This document shows positions 17,686 through 26,943 of a stretch of 64,000 nucleotides of DNA, piece by piece. The stretch lies in contig NZ_JOAP01000008.1 of the NCBI RefSeq assembly GCF_000720475.1, forward strand, positions 1 to 64,000. Reading direction: 5' to 3'. Under the pieces are notes generated by a model that worked only from the letters and a program-made list of their open reading frames with translations, was not told the DNA's origin and ran no database searches. This DNA comes from Streptomyces aureocirculatus (GTDB lineage Bacteria > Actinomycetota > Actinomycetes > Streptomycetales > Streptomycetaceae). The position numbers and the translations under genes are program-made. Each line of letters starts with the position of its first letter. The stretch's first letter is position 1.

Positions 17686-19196
17686 CCTCTCCGACGATCA
17701 TCGCTGAACCGCGCGGCCCCAGCGGCCCGTACAGCTACAAGGACCTGCGGAGCTACCTGCACGCCCTGGAGGCCCTGGGCGACCTCCGCCGTGTCCACCG
17801 GACCGTGAGCGCCGACCTGGAGGCGGCGGCCTTCACGCGCCTCTCCTACGAACGGCAGTCGCCCGCGCCGCTGTTCGAGAACGTGCGAGGGGTCGCGCCC
17901 GGCTTCCGGCTGCTCGGCGCGCCCGCGGGGCTGAGCGCGGCCCCGGGCAAGCCGCTGGCCCGGGTCGCCCTCTCCGTGGGCCTGCCCGCGGAGACCACCG
18001 CCGCGGAGCTCGTCGAGCATCTGGCGCGGGCCCGTGACGCCGTGCCCGTACCGCCGAGGACCGTCGGCCGCGCCGATGCCGCCTGCAAGCAGAACGTGCT
18101 GCTCGGCGACGACGCCACCCTGGACCGCTTCCCGGTGCCGCGGGTGCACGAGTTCGACGGCGGGCGCTACCCCAACACCTGGGGGATCATCGTCGCGAGG
18201 ACCCCGGACGGCCGGTGGACCAACTGGTCGATCGCCCGGATCATGATGGTCGACGGCAAGCACATGACCGGCCTGGTGATACCGGCGCAGCACATCGGGA
18301 TGATCTGGCAGGAGTGGGTCGAGCGCGGCGAGCCCATGCCGTACGCCCTGGTGCAGGGCGGCGACCCGGCGGTCCCGTTCGTCGGGGGCATCCCGCTGCC
18401 GCCGGGCACGGACGAGGCCGGGTACATCGGGGCGCTGTACGGGGAGCCCGTCGAGGTCGTGCCGTGCGAGACGGTCGACCTGGAGGTGCCCGCGAGCGCG
18501 GAGATCGTCATCGAGGGGCATCTGTCGATCGGCCGCGACGCCGAGGAGGGGCCGTTCGGCGAGTTCGCGGGCTATGCCTCCACGCGCACCTCGATGCAGC
18601 CGGTGTACTCCGTGGAGGCCATCACCCACCGGGACGACCCGATCTGGCCGATCGTGGCCGAGGGCCGCCCCGTGGACGAGTTCCACACCGTCACCGGGGT
18701 CGGGCAGGCCGCCGAGGTGCTCGCGGAACTGCGCGCCGCCGGGCTGCCCGTCACCACGGCCTGGTCACCGCTGCGCGCGGCGGCGCACTGGATGGTGGTC
18801 ACCGTCCCGCAGGACTGGCGGGAGCGACTGCCCGGCGTCGACTCGGCCGAGTTCACGCACCGGATCGGCGAGGTGCTCTCGGAGTCCCACTCGGGGCGGG
18901 CCACGGCGGCCACCTTCGTCCTGGACGACGACATCGACCCGGCCGACGACACCGACCTGCTGTGGGCGCTCGCCACCCGCATCCACCCGCTGGAGAAGGC
19001 CGAGGCCTGGCCGGGCTTCGTCCATCCCCTGCTGAACTGCTACACCCCGCAGGAACGCGCCGCGCAGTACGGCCCCATCGTCTTCCACGACGGCCTCCAG
19101 CCCGTCCCGGACGGCAGCCGCCTTCCGCACTGCTCCTTCGCCCAGGCCTACCCGGAACACGTCCGGCGCCTGGTCCTCGACCACTGGGACGACTGA
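17682..19196 (+). CDS. ubiD: UbiD-family prFMN-dependent decarboxylase
   Basis: A 504-residue enzyme. The catalytic E-R-E network of UbiD/Fdc enzymes is visible: Arg about 186 in NWSIARIMMVD, Glu about 289 and Glu about 294 in EEGPFGEFAGY, with the same five-residue spacing as in fungal Fdc1. Further landmarks are RYPNTWGIIVARTPDG and VPFVGGIPLPPG. With the neighbouring ammonia-lyase the likely reaction is p-coumarate to p-vinylphenol, the alcohol half of bagremycins and ferroverdins. A 4-hydroxybenzoate-type decarboxylation is the alternative. AAGGAG precedes the ATG, and it is translationally coupled to ubiX. Confidence 0.92.
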   Translation: MTSPTIIAEPRGPSGPYSYKDLRSYLHALEALGDLRRVHRTVSADLEAAAFTRLSYERQSPAPLFENVRGVAPGFRLLGAPAGLSAAPGKPLARVALSVGLPAETTAAELVEHLARARDAVPVPPRTVGRADAACKQNVLLGDDATLDRFPVPRVHEFDGGRYPNTWGIIVARTPDGRWTNWSIARIMMVDGKHMTGLVIPAQHIGMIWQEWVERGEPMPYALVQGGDPAVPFVGGIPLPPGTDEAGYIGALYGEPVEVVPCETVDLEVPASAEIVIEGHLSIGRDAEEGPFGEFAGYASTRTSMQPVYSVEAITHRDDPIWPIVAEGRPVDEFHTVTGVGQAAEVLAELRAAGLPVTTAWSPLRAAAHWMVVTVPQDWRERLPGVDSAEFTHRIGEVLSESHSGRATAATFVLDDDIDPADDTDLLWALATRIHPLEKAEAWPGFVHPLLNCYTPQERAAQYGPIVFHDGLQPVPDGSRLPHCSFAQAYPEHVRRLVLDHWDD

Positions 19197-19298
19197 CCGG
19201 GAGGAACGGGGGACAGGCCGGCGCGACGGGTTCGTCGCGCCGGCCCGCCCCGGGAAAGGCCTCGGAGACCTCGGCAACTTTGGCGGCCCTGGCAACCT

Positions 19299-20291
19299 TC
19301 AGGCCCCGGGGCTCTCCTCCTCGGAGTTCAGCCATAACAGCATCACCTGGCGGAGCGTGTCGCGCTCGATGCGCAACAGGTCGTTCTCCAGGCGCAGTTG
19401 CTCCACCGAGTCGGCCTTGACGGCCCCGGGCCGCGCCGGTTCGACCAGGGCGAGCCTGGCCGGACGGCCCCGCAGGCCGGACGGGCGGGCGGGGCGCCGC
19501 GGCGCCGGGACGTCACGGGACAGGGGGGTCGGCGAGGTGAGTTCACCGACCAGTATCGACTGGTGCAGGGCGTGCAGGTCCTGCGCGGGCTCTATGCCGA
19601 GGTCCTCGGAGAACCGCCGCCTGAGGTGGCGGAAGGTCTCCAGGGCGTCGGCCTGGCGGCCCGAGTGGCACAGCGCCAGCATCAACTGGGCGCAGGCGCG
19701 TTCCCGGAAGGGGTTCTCGGCGACGAAGCCCGTCAGGTCACCGATGATCTGCCGGTGCCTGCCCAGCTTCAGCGCCACTTCGAAGTACTCCTCACTCACC
19801 GTGAGGCGGTCCTCGTTGTGCTTCACGGCCAGCGAGTCGAGCGCCCTGCTGTCGAGGCCGGCCGCGACCGGGCCCCGCCACAGTTCCAGGGCCTCCTTGA
19901 GCAGCACCTCGGCGGCTTCCAGATGGTCGTCCCTGAGCATGACCCGCGCCCGTGCGACCAGCTTGTCGAACTTGAAGAGGTCGAGCGCGTCGTCGTCGAG
20001 CACCCGGATCCGGTAGCCGGAAGGCCGGGTCTCTATGACACTTTCGCGTTCGTGGGTCCGGAGCAGTCGGCGTAGCCCGGACACACAGATCCGCACCTGC
20101 CCGCGGGCGGACGCGGGCGGTTCGTCGTCCCAGATCGCGTCGACGAGACGGTCGAGACTGACGACTTGTTGCACTTGTAGGAGCAGCGTTGCCAGTAGTT
20201 TCTGCCTGCGGATCCCGCTGATCTCGATCCGCTCGTCGCCGTTCATGACGACGAGCGGACCCAGGATCCGAAAGGCATAGTCATTACGCAT
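19299..20291 (-). CDS. SARP-family pathway activator with a TTA codon
   Basis: A 330-residue Streptomyces antibiotic regulatory protein. The OmpR-like DNA-binding domain is FRILGPLVV, then RRQKLLATLLLQVQQVVSLDRLVDAIWDDEPP and GQVRICVSGLRRLL. The BTAD spans about residues 100-245 (DLFKFDKLVARAR to RRRFSEDLGIEPAQDL). A Pro/Arg-rich linker and a short coiled-coil-like tail (EQLRLENDLLRIERDTL) follow. A TTA leucine codon at 19335-19337 (in VMLLWLN) makes translation depend on the bldA tRNA. It ends convergently about 100 bases from ubiD and is the probable cluster activator, acting on direct-repeat sites not yet identified here. Confidence 0.92.
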   Translation of the reverse strand: MRNDYAFRILGPLVVMNGDERIEISGIRRQKLLATLLLQVQQVVSLDRLVDAIWDDEPPASARGQVRICVSGLRRLLRTHERESVIETRPSGYRIRVLDDDALDLFKFDKLVARARVMLRDDHLEAAEVLLKEALELWRGPVAAGLDSRALDSLAVKHNEDRLTVSEEYFEVALKLGRHRQIIGDLTGFVAENPFRERACAQLMLALCHSGRQADALETFRHLRRRFSEDLGIEPAQDLHALHQSILVGELTSPTPLSRDVPAPRRPARPSGLRGRPARLALVEPARPGAVKADSVEQLRLENDLLRIERDTLRQVMLLWLNSEEESPGA

Positions 20292-20460
20292 TTCTGATTA
20301 ACCCCCGTTGAACCACTCAAGGAAAGGCGCAAGACGAGCACGTCGGTAATGCCGATACGGCTTCCCACCGGTCCTGAAGTCGCCGGGAAACCATATCGGC
20401 GTCACGGAACGGCTGCCGAGAGACAAACCGCCGTCGCCTTTTTACTGCGCTACGGGTTGT

Positions 20461-21378
20461 TCATGCGTAGCGGTAGTACTTCTGGTGATCCAGGAGGTCG
20501 GCGGGCGACATGGTGTACCAGGGGGCGAGCTTGGTGTGCAGTGACGGCACCTCCGGATGCTTGTCCACTGGCAGGTACTGCGGGACGTCCGGGTGCGTCT
20601 GCTGCCAGATCGTCCAGAGCTTGTCGATGAAACAGTGGTGCATGAAGAAGATGGGGTCGTTGGGGGAACCGATGTACAGCATGTGGCCGCCCACCCAGGT
20701 GTGTCCCGCGCCGTGCAGCTTGCCGAGTTCCGCCTCGTGCGGGAATTTCGCGTAGCCCTCCAAATGGTTGCGCAGGGACTGCGTCTCGCTGCCGTAGCCG
20801 GAGGTGTAGTTGTAGGGCGGGGTGTCGTAGGTGGTGAGCGCGAGGGTGTCCGCCATCTCCTTGGCCGTCGGCAGGTGGGGGTTGACGGTGCCCATGTCGC
20901 GTACGAGGTAGTCCCGGTCGTCCGCGGTGTAGTGGCCGTTGAACGCGGGGTGCTCGTCACCGACCGGGATCACGCTGATGTTGAGCTTCCAGCCGTTGCA
21001 GCGGGCGAAGGGCCCGGTCATGACCTGGCGGTCGCCGGGGCGCCCGTTGCCGCCCATGAAGTCGTCGCCCCACAGCGGCGAGTCCTGGCTCTGGTCCTTG
21101 GTCCAGTCCCAGTACGGCAGCGTGACGGTGGGATCGAAGCGCTGCATCGCCCGTTCCAGGAGCAGCAGGTACTGCCGGTGCCACGGGAAGAGGCCGGGGC
21201 TCATGTGGCCCCAGCGCTTGCCCTTGTCCTTGTCCAGGTAGTCGCCCGAGTTGATCCGGATGTGTAGCCCGACGAGTTCGTCGTAGATTCCGACTTCCTT
21301 GACCTTGCGCAGCGCGCGGACGAAGCGTCTTTTCTCGTTGGCGGACATGTCGAGATGGTTCTTCCGCACATGGACCAT
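20461..21378 (-). CDS. Tyrosinase-type copper oxidase (GriF/NspF/MelC2-like)
   Basis: A 305-residue type-3 copper enzyme. CuA ligands are His 39 ([10 protein letters not shown]), His 58 and His 67 ([15 protein letters not shown]). CuB ligands are His 222 and His 226 ([13 protein letters not shown]) and His 247/248 ([12 protein letters not shown]). The upstream MelC1-like caddie is needed for copper loading and export in the family. Since the same cluster makes 3-amino-4-hydroxybenzoate, the relevant relatives are GriF (o-aminophenol oxidase, grixazone) and NspF (o-nitroso-forming monooxygenase) rather than melanin tyrosinase. Nitroso formation would give a ferroverdin-type iron chelator. GAGGGGAG precedes the ATG at 21378. 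Activity type cannot be decided from motifs. Confidence 0.9.
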   Translation of the reverse strand: MVHVRKNHLDMSANEKRRFVRALRKVKEVGIYDELVGLHIRINSGDYLDKDKGKRWGHMSPGLFPWHRQYLLLLERAMQRFDPTVTLPYWDWTKDQSQDSPLWGDDFMGGNGRPGDRQVMTGPFARCNGWKLNISVIPVGDEHPAFNGHYTADDRDYLVRDMGTVNPHLPTAKEMADTLALTTYDTPPYNYTSGYGSETQSLRNHLEGYAKFPHEAELGKLHGAGHTWVGGHMLYIGSPNDPIFFMHHCFIDKLWTIWQQTHPDVPQYLPVDKHPEVPSLHTKLAPWYTMSPADLLDHQKYYRYA

Positions 21379-21488
21379 GGGGTCTCCCCTCCTGCGGTTC
21401 TCACGGATCTCTCGGTCTTGCGGGTTTTTCGGTCTCCCGGATCTCTCGGTGGGTGGCCTGTGGGCGTGCCGGGCCCGGTCAGGCGTGG

Positions 21489-21869
21489 TCAGGCGTGGTG
21501 GCTGCCGCCGCCCGGCAGCAGGTTCGCGCCGCGCAGCTCGTCGACCGCCTGCCGTCCCGTGGCCAGCGGGGTGGGTGCCATGCGGTAGTGGCACATCGCG
21601 CTCAGATAGGCGCCGTCACCCATCTTCATGAGGTGCAGTTGCTTGCCGTCTATGTGCACGGTGTCGTCGGCGTCGGACACGGTGATCGTGCGGCCTTTGT
21701 ACGTCTCGGAGTACGGGCCCTGCCGCGCCGCGCCCGCCTGGGCGTCCGCGGTGTCGTCGGCGCCGTCCCGCGCGCCGATCCGGTCTCTGCCCGCCTCGAT
21801 GATGCCGAAGGGGACCGCCGCGGCGGCAACTCCGCCGGCCATGCCCTTCACCACGTTGCGTCGGTTCAC
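21489..21869 (-). CDS. Tyrosinase copper chaperone/caddie (MelC1/GriE-like), Tat-exported
   Basis: A 126-residue protein. The N-terminus [21 protein letters not shown] is a twin-arginine signal. The mature part has the MelC1 pattern [10 protein letters not shown], then [25 protein letters not shown], with Met, His and Cys residues able to carry copper, and ends [18 protein letters not shown]. The GTG at 21869 has AGGAGG at proper spacing. It is the first gene of the pair, 110 bases before the tyrosinase. The family protein escorts apo-tyrosinase through the Tat pathway and delivers copper. Confidence 0.9.
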   Translation of the reverse strand: MNRRNVVKGMAGGVAAAAVPFGIIEAGRDRIGARDGADDTADAQAGAARQGPYSETYKGRTITVSDADDTVHIDGKQLHLMKMGDGAYLSAMCHYRMAPTPLATGRQAVDELRGANLLPGGGSHHA

Positions 21870-22084
21870 TGTCGTCCTCCTGTACTCATCGACCAAGGGG
21901 TCGCCGAAGGCTCCCGCTTAGCTTGCGAGCGGGGCGTATCGACGGGATATCGCGGGTACCGCCCGGCCCCGCGTGCGTGCCGCCCGGCTGGTGGAAAAGT
22001 GCCGAGATCATGACCGTCACTCCTGGTCGGAGCCCTGTGCGCGGTCGTGTGCGATCGGCTCGGAAAGTGCCGTTCACACCGAAT

Positions 22085-23521
22085 TCACCGTTGTCGGCCC
22101 TGCTGCGGACGTGGCGGAATATTGTGGTTGAAGCGGAACAGGTTCTTCGGGTCGACCCTTGCCTTGACGTCGGCGAGCCGGTCGTAGGTGGCGGGCTCGT
22201 ACCCGGTACGGGCCAGATGCGCGGTGTCGGGGCCGGCGAGGAAGTTGAGCAGGCGCCGGCCCGTGCCCCAGGGCGCCATGCCGTCGACCACCAGCGGCGG
22301 GCGGCCGTCCGGCAGCGACACCGTGGACAGGGCGAACGCCGCGTCCCGGTGGTCGACGGCGTTGGGCACCGCCGCGGGGCGGCCGAGCGCGCCGCCCAAC
22401 TGCCGTAGCTCCACCATCAGATCGATGCAGTCGGCGCCGGGACCCGCGAGCGCGAGCAGCCCGTCGGCCACCGTCTCGTCGAGACCGCGGAGCATCAACG
22501 ACCGTGCGTGGTAGGGCATCGGCTCGATCGGGTCGGTGTGGATCTCGCCGGACCGGGTGTACGGGATCACGGCGAGGGTGTCGACGACGAGCGGCGCCGC
22601 CGCGCGCAACGGCGCGACGAGCTCCTCCCCGGCCGCGGCGGAGCCCAGATGGGCGATCCGGATGTGCGCGGTGAGCCTGCCGCGCAGGAAGTCGGGGACC
22701 GCCTCGATGTCCGGCAGCCGCAACAGGGCGAAGGACGACGTCAGTTCGTCCGGCACCGACGCGGTCCACGCCCGCCAGGCGTGCAGCACGTCCGCGGCCG
22801 CGTCGCCCGGGAAGAAGAGGCCCCCTCCGTAGAGCCGCGCCACCGGCACGAGGTCGAACTCCAGGGCCGTCACCACGCCGAAGTTGCCGGTGCCGCCGCG
22901 CAGCGCCCAGAACAGGTCGGGGTCGCGGTCCGCGGTGGCCCGGTGCGCCTGGCCGTCGGCGGTGACGACCTCGACGGCGGTGACGAGGTCCGCCGCGTAG
23001 CCGTATCTGCGGGCCATGAGCCCCAGGCCGCCGCCGAGGGTGTACCCCGTCACGCCGGTGAGCGTCGACGATCCGCTGAGCGGGGCGAGGCCGTACTCCG
23101 CGGCCGCCTGGACGACCTCGTACCACTGGACGCCGCCCTCGGTCCGCGCCGACCGGGCGAGCGGGTCGATCGTCACGCCCCGCAGCCTGCGGGTGCTGAT
23201 CAGGAGACCGCGGTCGGCGGCGTTGGACGGGCCGTGGCCGGTGGCCTGGACGGCGATCGGAAGTTGCCGGGCGGCGGCGTACGACACGGCCTCGCGTACG
23301 TCGGCGGCGTCGGCCACCACCGCGATCAGGTCCGGGTCGTGCTCGGTGATCAGGTTGAACCCGTCGAGTTCCAGAGCGAAGTCGTCCTGCCCGCGCCGCA
23401 GCCCCCGCCCTCCTCCGAGCCGCCCGGCCGGCTCGTCGGCGTACGCGCCCTCCGGCTCCTCCCCCGGTGACCCGGAGAAGCCCGCCACCACCGGGCGCAC
23501 GGTGCCCTCGCTCCTCGCCAT
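22085..23521 (-). CDS. FAD-linked oxidase, BBE-like (second paralog)
   Basis: A 478-residue flavoprotein that parallels the first paralog along its whole length: LPIAVQATGHGPSNAA (histidyl-FAD His), GYTLGGGLGLMARRYGYAADLVTAVEVVTADG, LRGGTGNFGVVTALEF, LYGGGLFFPGDA, and the C-terminal DPKNLFRFNHNIPPRP. It has about 25 extra N-terminal residues (Gly/Glu/Pro-rich) and, like its paralog, no Cys before GYTLGGG for a second flavin link. GGGAGG precedes the ATG at 23521. It lies between the caddie gene and the ligase, on the same strand. Two flavin oxidases in one small cluster suggest two oxidation steps, or duplication with division of labour. Confidence 0.88.
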   Translation of the reverse strand: MARSEGTVRPVVAGFSGSPGEEPEGAYADEPAGRLGGGRGLRRGQDDFALELDGFNLITEHDPDLIAVVADAADVREAVSYAAARQLPIAVQATGHGPSNAADRGLLISTRRLRGVTIDPLARSARTEGGVQWYEVVQAAAEYGLAPLSGSSTLTGVTGYTLGGGLGLMARRYGYAADLVTAVEVVTADGQAHRATADRDPDLFWALRGGTGNFGVVTALEFDLVPVARLYGGGLFFPGDAAADVLHAWRAWTASVPDELTSSFALLRLPDIEAVPDFLRGRLTAHIRIAHLGSAAAGEELVAPLRAAAPLVVDTLAVIPYTRSGEIHTDPIEPMPYHARSLMLRGLDETVADGLLALAGPGADCIDLMVELRQLGGALGRPAAVPNAVDHRDAAFALSTVSLPDGRPPLVVDGMAPWGTGRRLLNFLAGPDTAHLARTGYEPATYDRLADVKARVDPKNLFRFNHNIPPRPQQGRQR

Positions 23522-23634
23522 CGCCAGCCCTCCCAGGACCCGAACCTCTGTGCCGAGACGCTCCGGACTCTGCCAAGGGCGGGCCTACCGGCGACATCCC
23601 TCGTTTGAGGCATTAACCGGAGCCCCGGCGACCA

Positions 23635-23955
23635 CCGGGGCTGCGCCCCGCCAGGGGCGCGGGGAACTGCGCGCTCAGCGCACGACAAGCCGCAGACGCG
23701 TCTGCCACGTCACCTCGCAGACGCGACTGCGCGTGCGTAGTGGCTGGCCGCGCAGTTCCCCGCGCCCCTAAAAAACACCCCCCGCAGGGTGCACGCCCCG
23801 CCAGGGGCGCGGGGAACTGCGCGCTCAGCGCACAACAAGCCGCAGACGCATCTGCCACGTCACCTCGCAGACGCGACTGCGGGTGCTTTTGGGCTGGCCG
23901 CGCAGTTCCCCGCGCCCCCAAAAAGCACCCCCCGGAGGGTGTGCGCCCCGCCAGG
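23635..23955. repeat. Two tandem copies of the interspersed hairpin repeat
   Basis: Two units of about 150 bases with ggggcgcggggaactgcgcg and inverse gcgcagttccccgcgcccc, linked by cgcagacgc(a/g)tctgcc. They belong to the same family as the three copies at 13.03-13.45 kb. They sit between two minus-strand genes and may act as terminators for the ligase-ammonia lyase transcript. Together with the left group they bracket 10 kb of the cluster. Confidence 0.85.
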
Positions 23956-23959
23956 GGGG

Positions 23960-25324
23960 TCAGCCCCTGACAACGGCGTTGTCCCAGTCCTCCTCGGGCC
24001 CGAACAGCCGCCGCGGCTTCATCGCGTCAAGGCGCTGCGCCAGGAGACCGCGCGGCACGAGCGTCCCCTCGGGCACGACGCCCACCTCGCACCGCACCCC
24101 CAACTCCCCCGAGACCATCTCGGCGAGAAGCGCGGCAGCCCGCCCGCCACCCCCGGCACCGGGCACCTCGATCTGCACGACGAGCCGGTCGACCTCCGCC
24201 CTGGCCCGCCAGAACAGCACGCCGTACGCCGCCGGAAGGCGGTAGACGAGCTCCTCCACCTGGACCTGCCCGAGCCGCTTCGCGTCGACGGTGTACCCCT
24301 GGCCGAGCCGCCCGAGCACCCGTACCGTCGGCAGTTTCCAACCGCACGGGCAGTCCCCGTACCGCAACTCCACCAGGTCTTCCAGGTTGTAGCGAAGGAG
24401 CGGCATCGCCTCGCGGTACAGCGGGGTGATGACGAGCTGCCCGGTGCCCTCGGCGGTGATGTCCCCGCTCTGCGGGTCGTACACCTCCGGCAGCACCCGG
24501 TCCGCCCAGAAGTGCATCCGGCCGTGCACACAGTCGCTGGCCAGCGGCCCGACCTCGGTGCAGCCGTACTCCTCGATGACCGGGGCCTTGAGGATCTCCT
24601 CGATCCGGCGGCGGCGCGCCCCGCTGAGCGGCTCGCCCGCCACGTACAGCGCCCGCAGCGCGGGGAAGGGATCCACGCCGTGGCCCGCGGCCCGCGCGGC
24701 GGCGACCCAGAGCAGGCTCTCGCTCGGCGTCGACCAGGTCAGCGTCACCTCCAGGTCACGAAGGACCCGTACCACCCGCGGATAGGGGACCGCGAGCGAA
24801 CGGCAGTCGCCGGGAACGACGGTCGCGCCGCTGCGCATGGCGGCCCAGTGGGCCATGTGCCCGGCGAGGACGAGCCCGTACGGGATGCGGACGAGCAGGG
24901 TGTCCGCAGGACCGATCCCCACGGTCTTGCGGACGAACCGGTCGGCGAGGTCCGTCCACTCCGCCTCCGTGAAGTAGGCGGGGGTCGGATTGCCCGTACT
25001 GCCACTGGACTCGTGGTAGGTGGCGAGGCGTTCCTTGGGCACCCCGAGCATCCCGAACGGATAACTGGCCCGCAGGTCGGCCTTGCTGGTGAGCCCGACG
25101 TCGGACAGGGTCCGCGCGCCGTCGAGGCGCGCCGCGTAGAAGGGGGAGTTCGCGGCCCCGCGGAGCATGGGCCCGACCCGCTCCTCCTGGAGCGCGCGCA
25201 GCCCGTCGAAGGTGGTCCAGTCGCCGAGGGCGGGCAGGGTGCTCCCGGTCCTCGGGGTGTGCGCGGGGGCGTGCGCGGCGCCGGTCCCGCTGCCGTTCGT
25301 TCCGGTGCTGACGGAGACGGTCAC
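23960..25324 (-). CDS. Phenylacetate-CoA ligase-like adenylating enzyme
   Basis: A 454-residue ANL-superfamily enzyme of the PaaK type. The P-loop is ESSGSTGNPTPAYFT, an aromatic/acid-binding region EEYGCTEVGP follows, and the ribose-binding Asp lies in LLRYNLEDLVELRYGDCPCG. A short C-terminal domain contains GRLGQGYTVDAKRLGQVQVEE. A Cys pair (DCPCG) resembles the Zn-binding loop of some PaaK-like ligases. It would activate a benzoic acid such as 3-amino-4-hydroxybenzoate (or its nitroso form) as acyl-adenylate or CoA ester for ester formation with p-vinylphenol. No acyltransferase is evident, so esterification itself is unexplained. The GTG start overlaps the ammonia-lyase stop (GTGA). Confidence 0.87.
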   Translation of the reverse strand: MTVSVSTGTNGSGTGAAHAPAHTPRTGSTLPALGDWTTFDGLRALQEERVGPMLRGAANSPFYAARLDGARTLSDVGLTSKADLRASYPFGMLGVPKERLATYHESSGSTGNPTPAYFTEAEWTDLADRFVRKTVGIGPADTLLVRIPYGLVLAGHMAHWAAMRSGATVVPGDCRSLAVPYPRVVRVLRDLEVTLTWSTPSESLLWVAAARAAGHGVDPFPALRALYVAGEPLSGARRRRIEEILKAPVIEEYGCTEVGPLASDCVHGRMHFWADRVLPEVYDPQSGDITAEGTGQLVITPLYREAMPLLRYNLEDLVELRYGDCPCGWKLPTVRVLGRLGQGYTVDAKRLGQVQVEELVYRLPAAYGVLFWRARAEVDRLVVQIEVPGAGGGGRAAALLAEMVSGELGVRCEVGVVPEGTLVPRGLLAQRLDAMKPRRLFGPEEDWDNAVVRG

Positions 25325-26919
25325 ACCAGGGCCTCCGTCCGTGCGGCCGCGGCGACCGCGCCCGAGGTGATCAGCGAGACGACGGCGGCGATGTCCCCGT
25401 CCATCTGGCGGTCCTTGGCGGCGAAGGGCACCTTCTCCCGGACGAGGTCGTGCACAGCCCGGGTACGCGGGCTCATCTCCTCAAGACCGCGCAGCTCGAC
25501 GGCCTGGCAGGCGGCGATGAGGTGGATGGCCGCGACCTCACGGGTCAGCTCGATAATGGTGCGGGCGTCCCGCGCCGCGATCGGGGCCATGCTGACCTTG
25601 TCCTGGTTGTGCGCCTCCGTCGAGCGCGAGAACGTGCTGACGGGCCCGGCGCTCTTCAGCGCCTCCGCGGTGAGCGCCGAGCACGCGATCTGCATGCCCT
25701 TGAACCCGTGCTGGAGCCCGGCCTCGGTGTCGTCGTCGGCGACCGGGGCGATCAGGTTCGGGGTGAGCCCGTTGTTGAACTTCTCGTCCACGAGCAGCGC
25801 GAGCTGCCGGTCGAGCAGGTCGGCGATGCCGGCGACGGCCGTCTTCAGGGCGTCCATGGCGGTGACGACATGGCCGCCGTAGAAGTTGCCGCCGCTGTAC
25901 ACCCGGCCCGTGGACGGGTCGAACAGCGGGTTGTCGCTGGAGGAGTTGATCTCCACCGTCAGCCACTTGCGGGTCCAGTCGAGCAGGTCCCGCAGGACGC
26001 CCGTGACATGCGGGGCGCAGCGCAGCGAGTAGCGGTCCTGGATGGAGCGGGTGAGCTTCTGGAAGTGGCGCCCGTCAAGCGGGTCGTTGAGGTCGACGAC
26101 CTGGTCGTGGGTCATGGAAAGGGCGGACCCGTCGAGCAGGTCGTGGATGAACCCGGCGCTCGCGCGCTGCCCGTCGTGCGGCTTCTCGTCGTGGATGAAC
26201 GGCGCGTAGTGGCCGCGGTTGCCGAGCATGCCCTCGCTGGCGAGAGCGGTGCAGATGTCGGCCACCGCGGCGAGCTCCGCGGCCTCCTCGGTGTTCAGGG
26301 AGGCGAGCGCGGCGCTGAACGACGTACCGTTGATCAGCGCGAGCCCGTCCTTGGACTCCAGTTGCACGGGTTCGAGCCCCAGCTCGGCGAGCACGTCCGC
26401 GGCGTCCCGCACCTCCCCGCGGTGGCGCACCTTGCCCTCGCCCGTCAGCGCGTACGCGAGATAGCACAGCGGTACGAGGTCCCCGCTGGCGCCGACCGAG
26501 CCGCGCTCGGGAATGGTCGGCAGGACGTCGTGCTGAAGGAAGTCCAGGAGCCGCTCCACGACCGGGGTGCTGACACCGGAGTTGCCCCGGGCGAGGCAGT
26601 TGGCGCGGATCAGCAGGGTGGCGCGCACGACCTCGTCGGAGGCCAGCGGCCCGGTCCCGTTCAGGTGGTAGCGGATCAGTTCGCTCTGCAGCCGTGCGGT
26701 CTTCTCCGGTGAGATCTGCCGGATGACGCTGTCGCCGAATCCCGTCGTCACGCCGTAGATGGGTTTGCCGGTCAGCAGGATCTCCAGCTTGAGGTTCCGG
26801 GACGCGTGCATCGCCTTCAACGCGTCCTCGGAGATCGAGAATTCGGACCCCGCGCGGGACGCAGTGGCCTTGACCTGGCCGATGGTCAGTTCATGGCCGT
26901 CAATGGTGGTGATCGTCAC
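25321..26919 (-). CDS. Aromatic amino acid ammonia-lyase (MIO family), probable tyrosine ammonia-lyase
   Basis: A 532-residue MIO enzyme. The Ala-Ser-Gly that cyclises to the electrophilic MIO lies in ERGSVGASGDLVPL. IYGVTTGFGDS with the conserved Tyr, NGTSFSAALASLN and SSSDNPLFD follow. The substrate-selectivity loop reads LIRYHLNGTG. At the positions that are His-Leu in Rhodobacter tyrosine ammonia-lyase and Ser-His in histidine ammonia-lyases it has Tyr-His, so specificity cannot be read directly. Cluster context (UbiD decarboxylase, AHBA genes) argues for tyrosine to p-coumarate. The start is the GTG at 26919, preceded by GAAAGGTG; the open frame runs further upstream but without homology. 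It is first gene of a two-gene operon with the ligase. Confidence 0.88.
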   Translation of the reverse strand: MTITTIDGHELTIGQVKATASRAGSEFSISEDALKAMHASRNLKLEILLTGKPIYGVTTGFGDSVIRQISPEKTARLQSELIRYHLNGTGPLASDEVVRATLLIRANCLARGNSGVSTPVVERLLDFLQHDVLPTIPERGSVGASGDLVPLCYLAYALTGEGKVRHRGEVRDAADVLAELGLEPVQLESKDGLALINGTSFSAALASLNTEEAAELAAVADICTALASEGMLGNRGHYAPFIHDEKPHDGQRASAGFIHDLLDGSALSMTHDQVVDLNDPLDGRHFQKLTRSIQDRYSLRCAPHVTGVLRDLLDWTRKWLTVEINSSSDNPLFDPSTGRVYSGGNFYGGHVVTAMDALKTAVAGIADLLDRQLALLVDEKFNNGLTPNLIAPVADDDTEAGLQHGFKGMQIACSALTAEALKSAGPVSTFSRSTEAHNQDKVSMAPIAARDARTIIELTREVAAIHLIAACQAVELRGLEEMSPRTRAVHDLVREKVPFAAKDRQMDGDIAAVVSLITSGAVAAAARTEALV

Positions 26920-26943
26920 TGGTGGACACCTTTCTCGCCGGTT

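Noticed and set aside
20461..21869. Melanin operon melC1-melC2
   Set aside because: The gene pair fits by motif, but its position inside an AHBA/ammonia-lyase cluster makes a GriE/GriF or Nsp-type role more likely; melanin function is kept only as an alternative.
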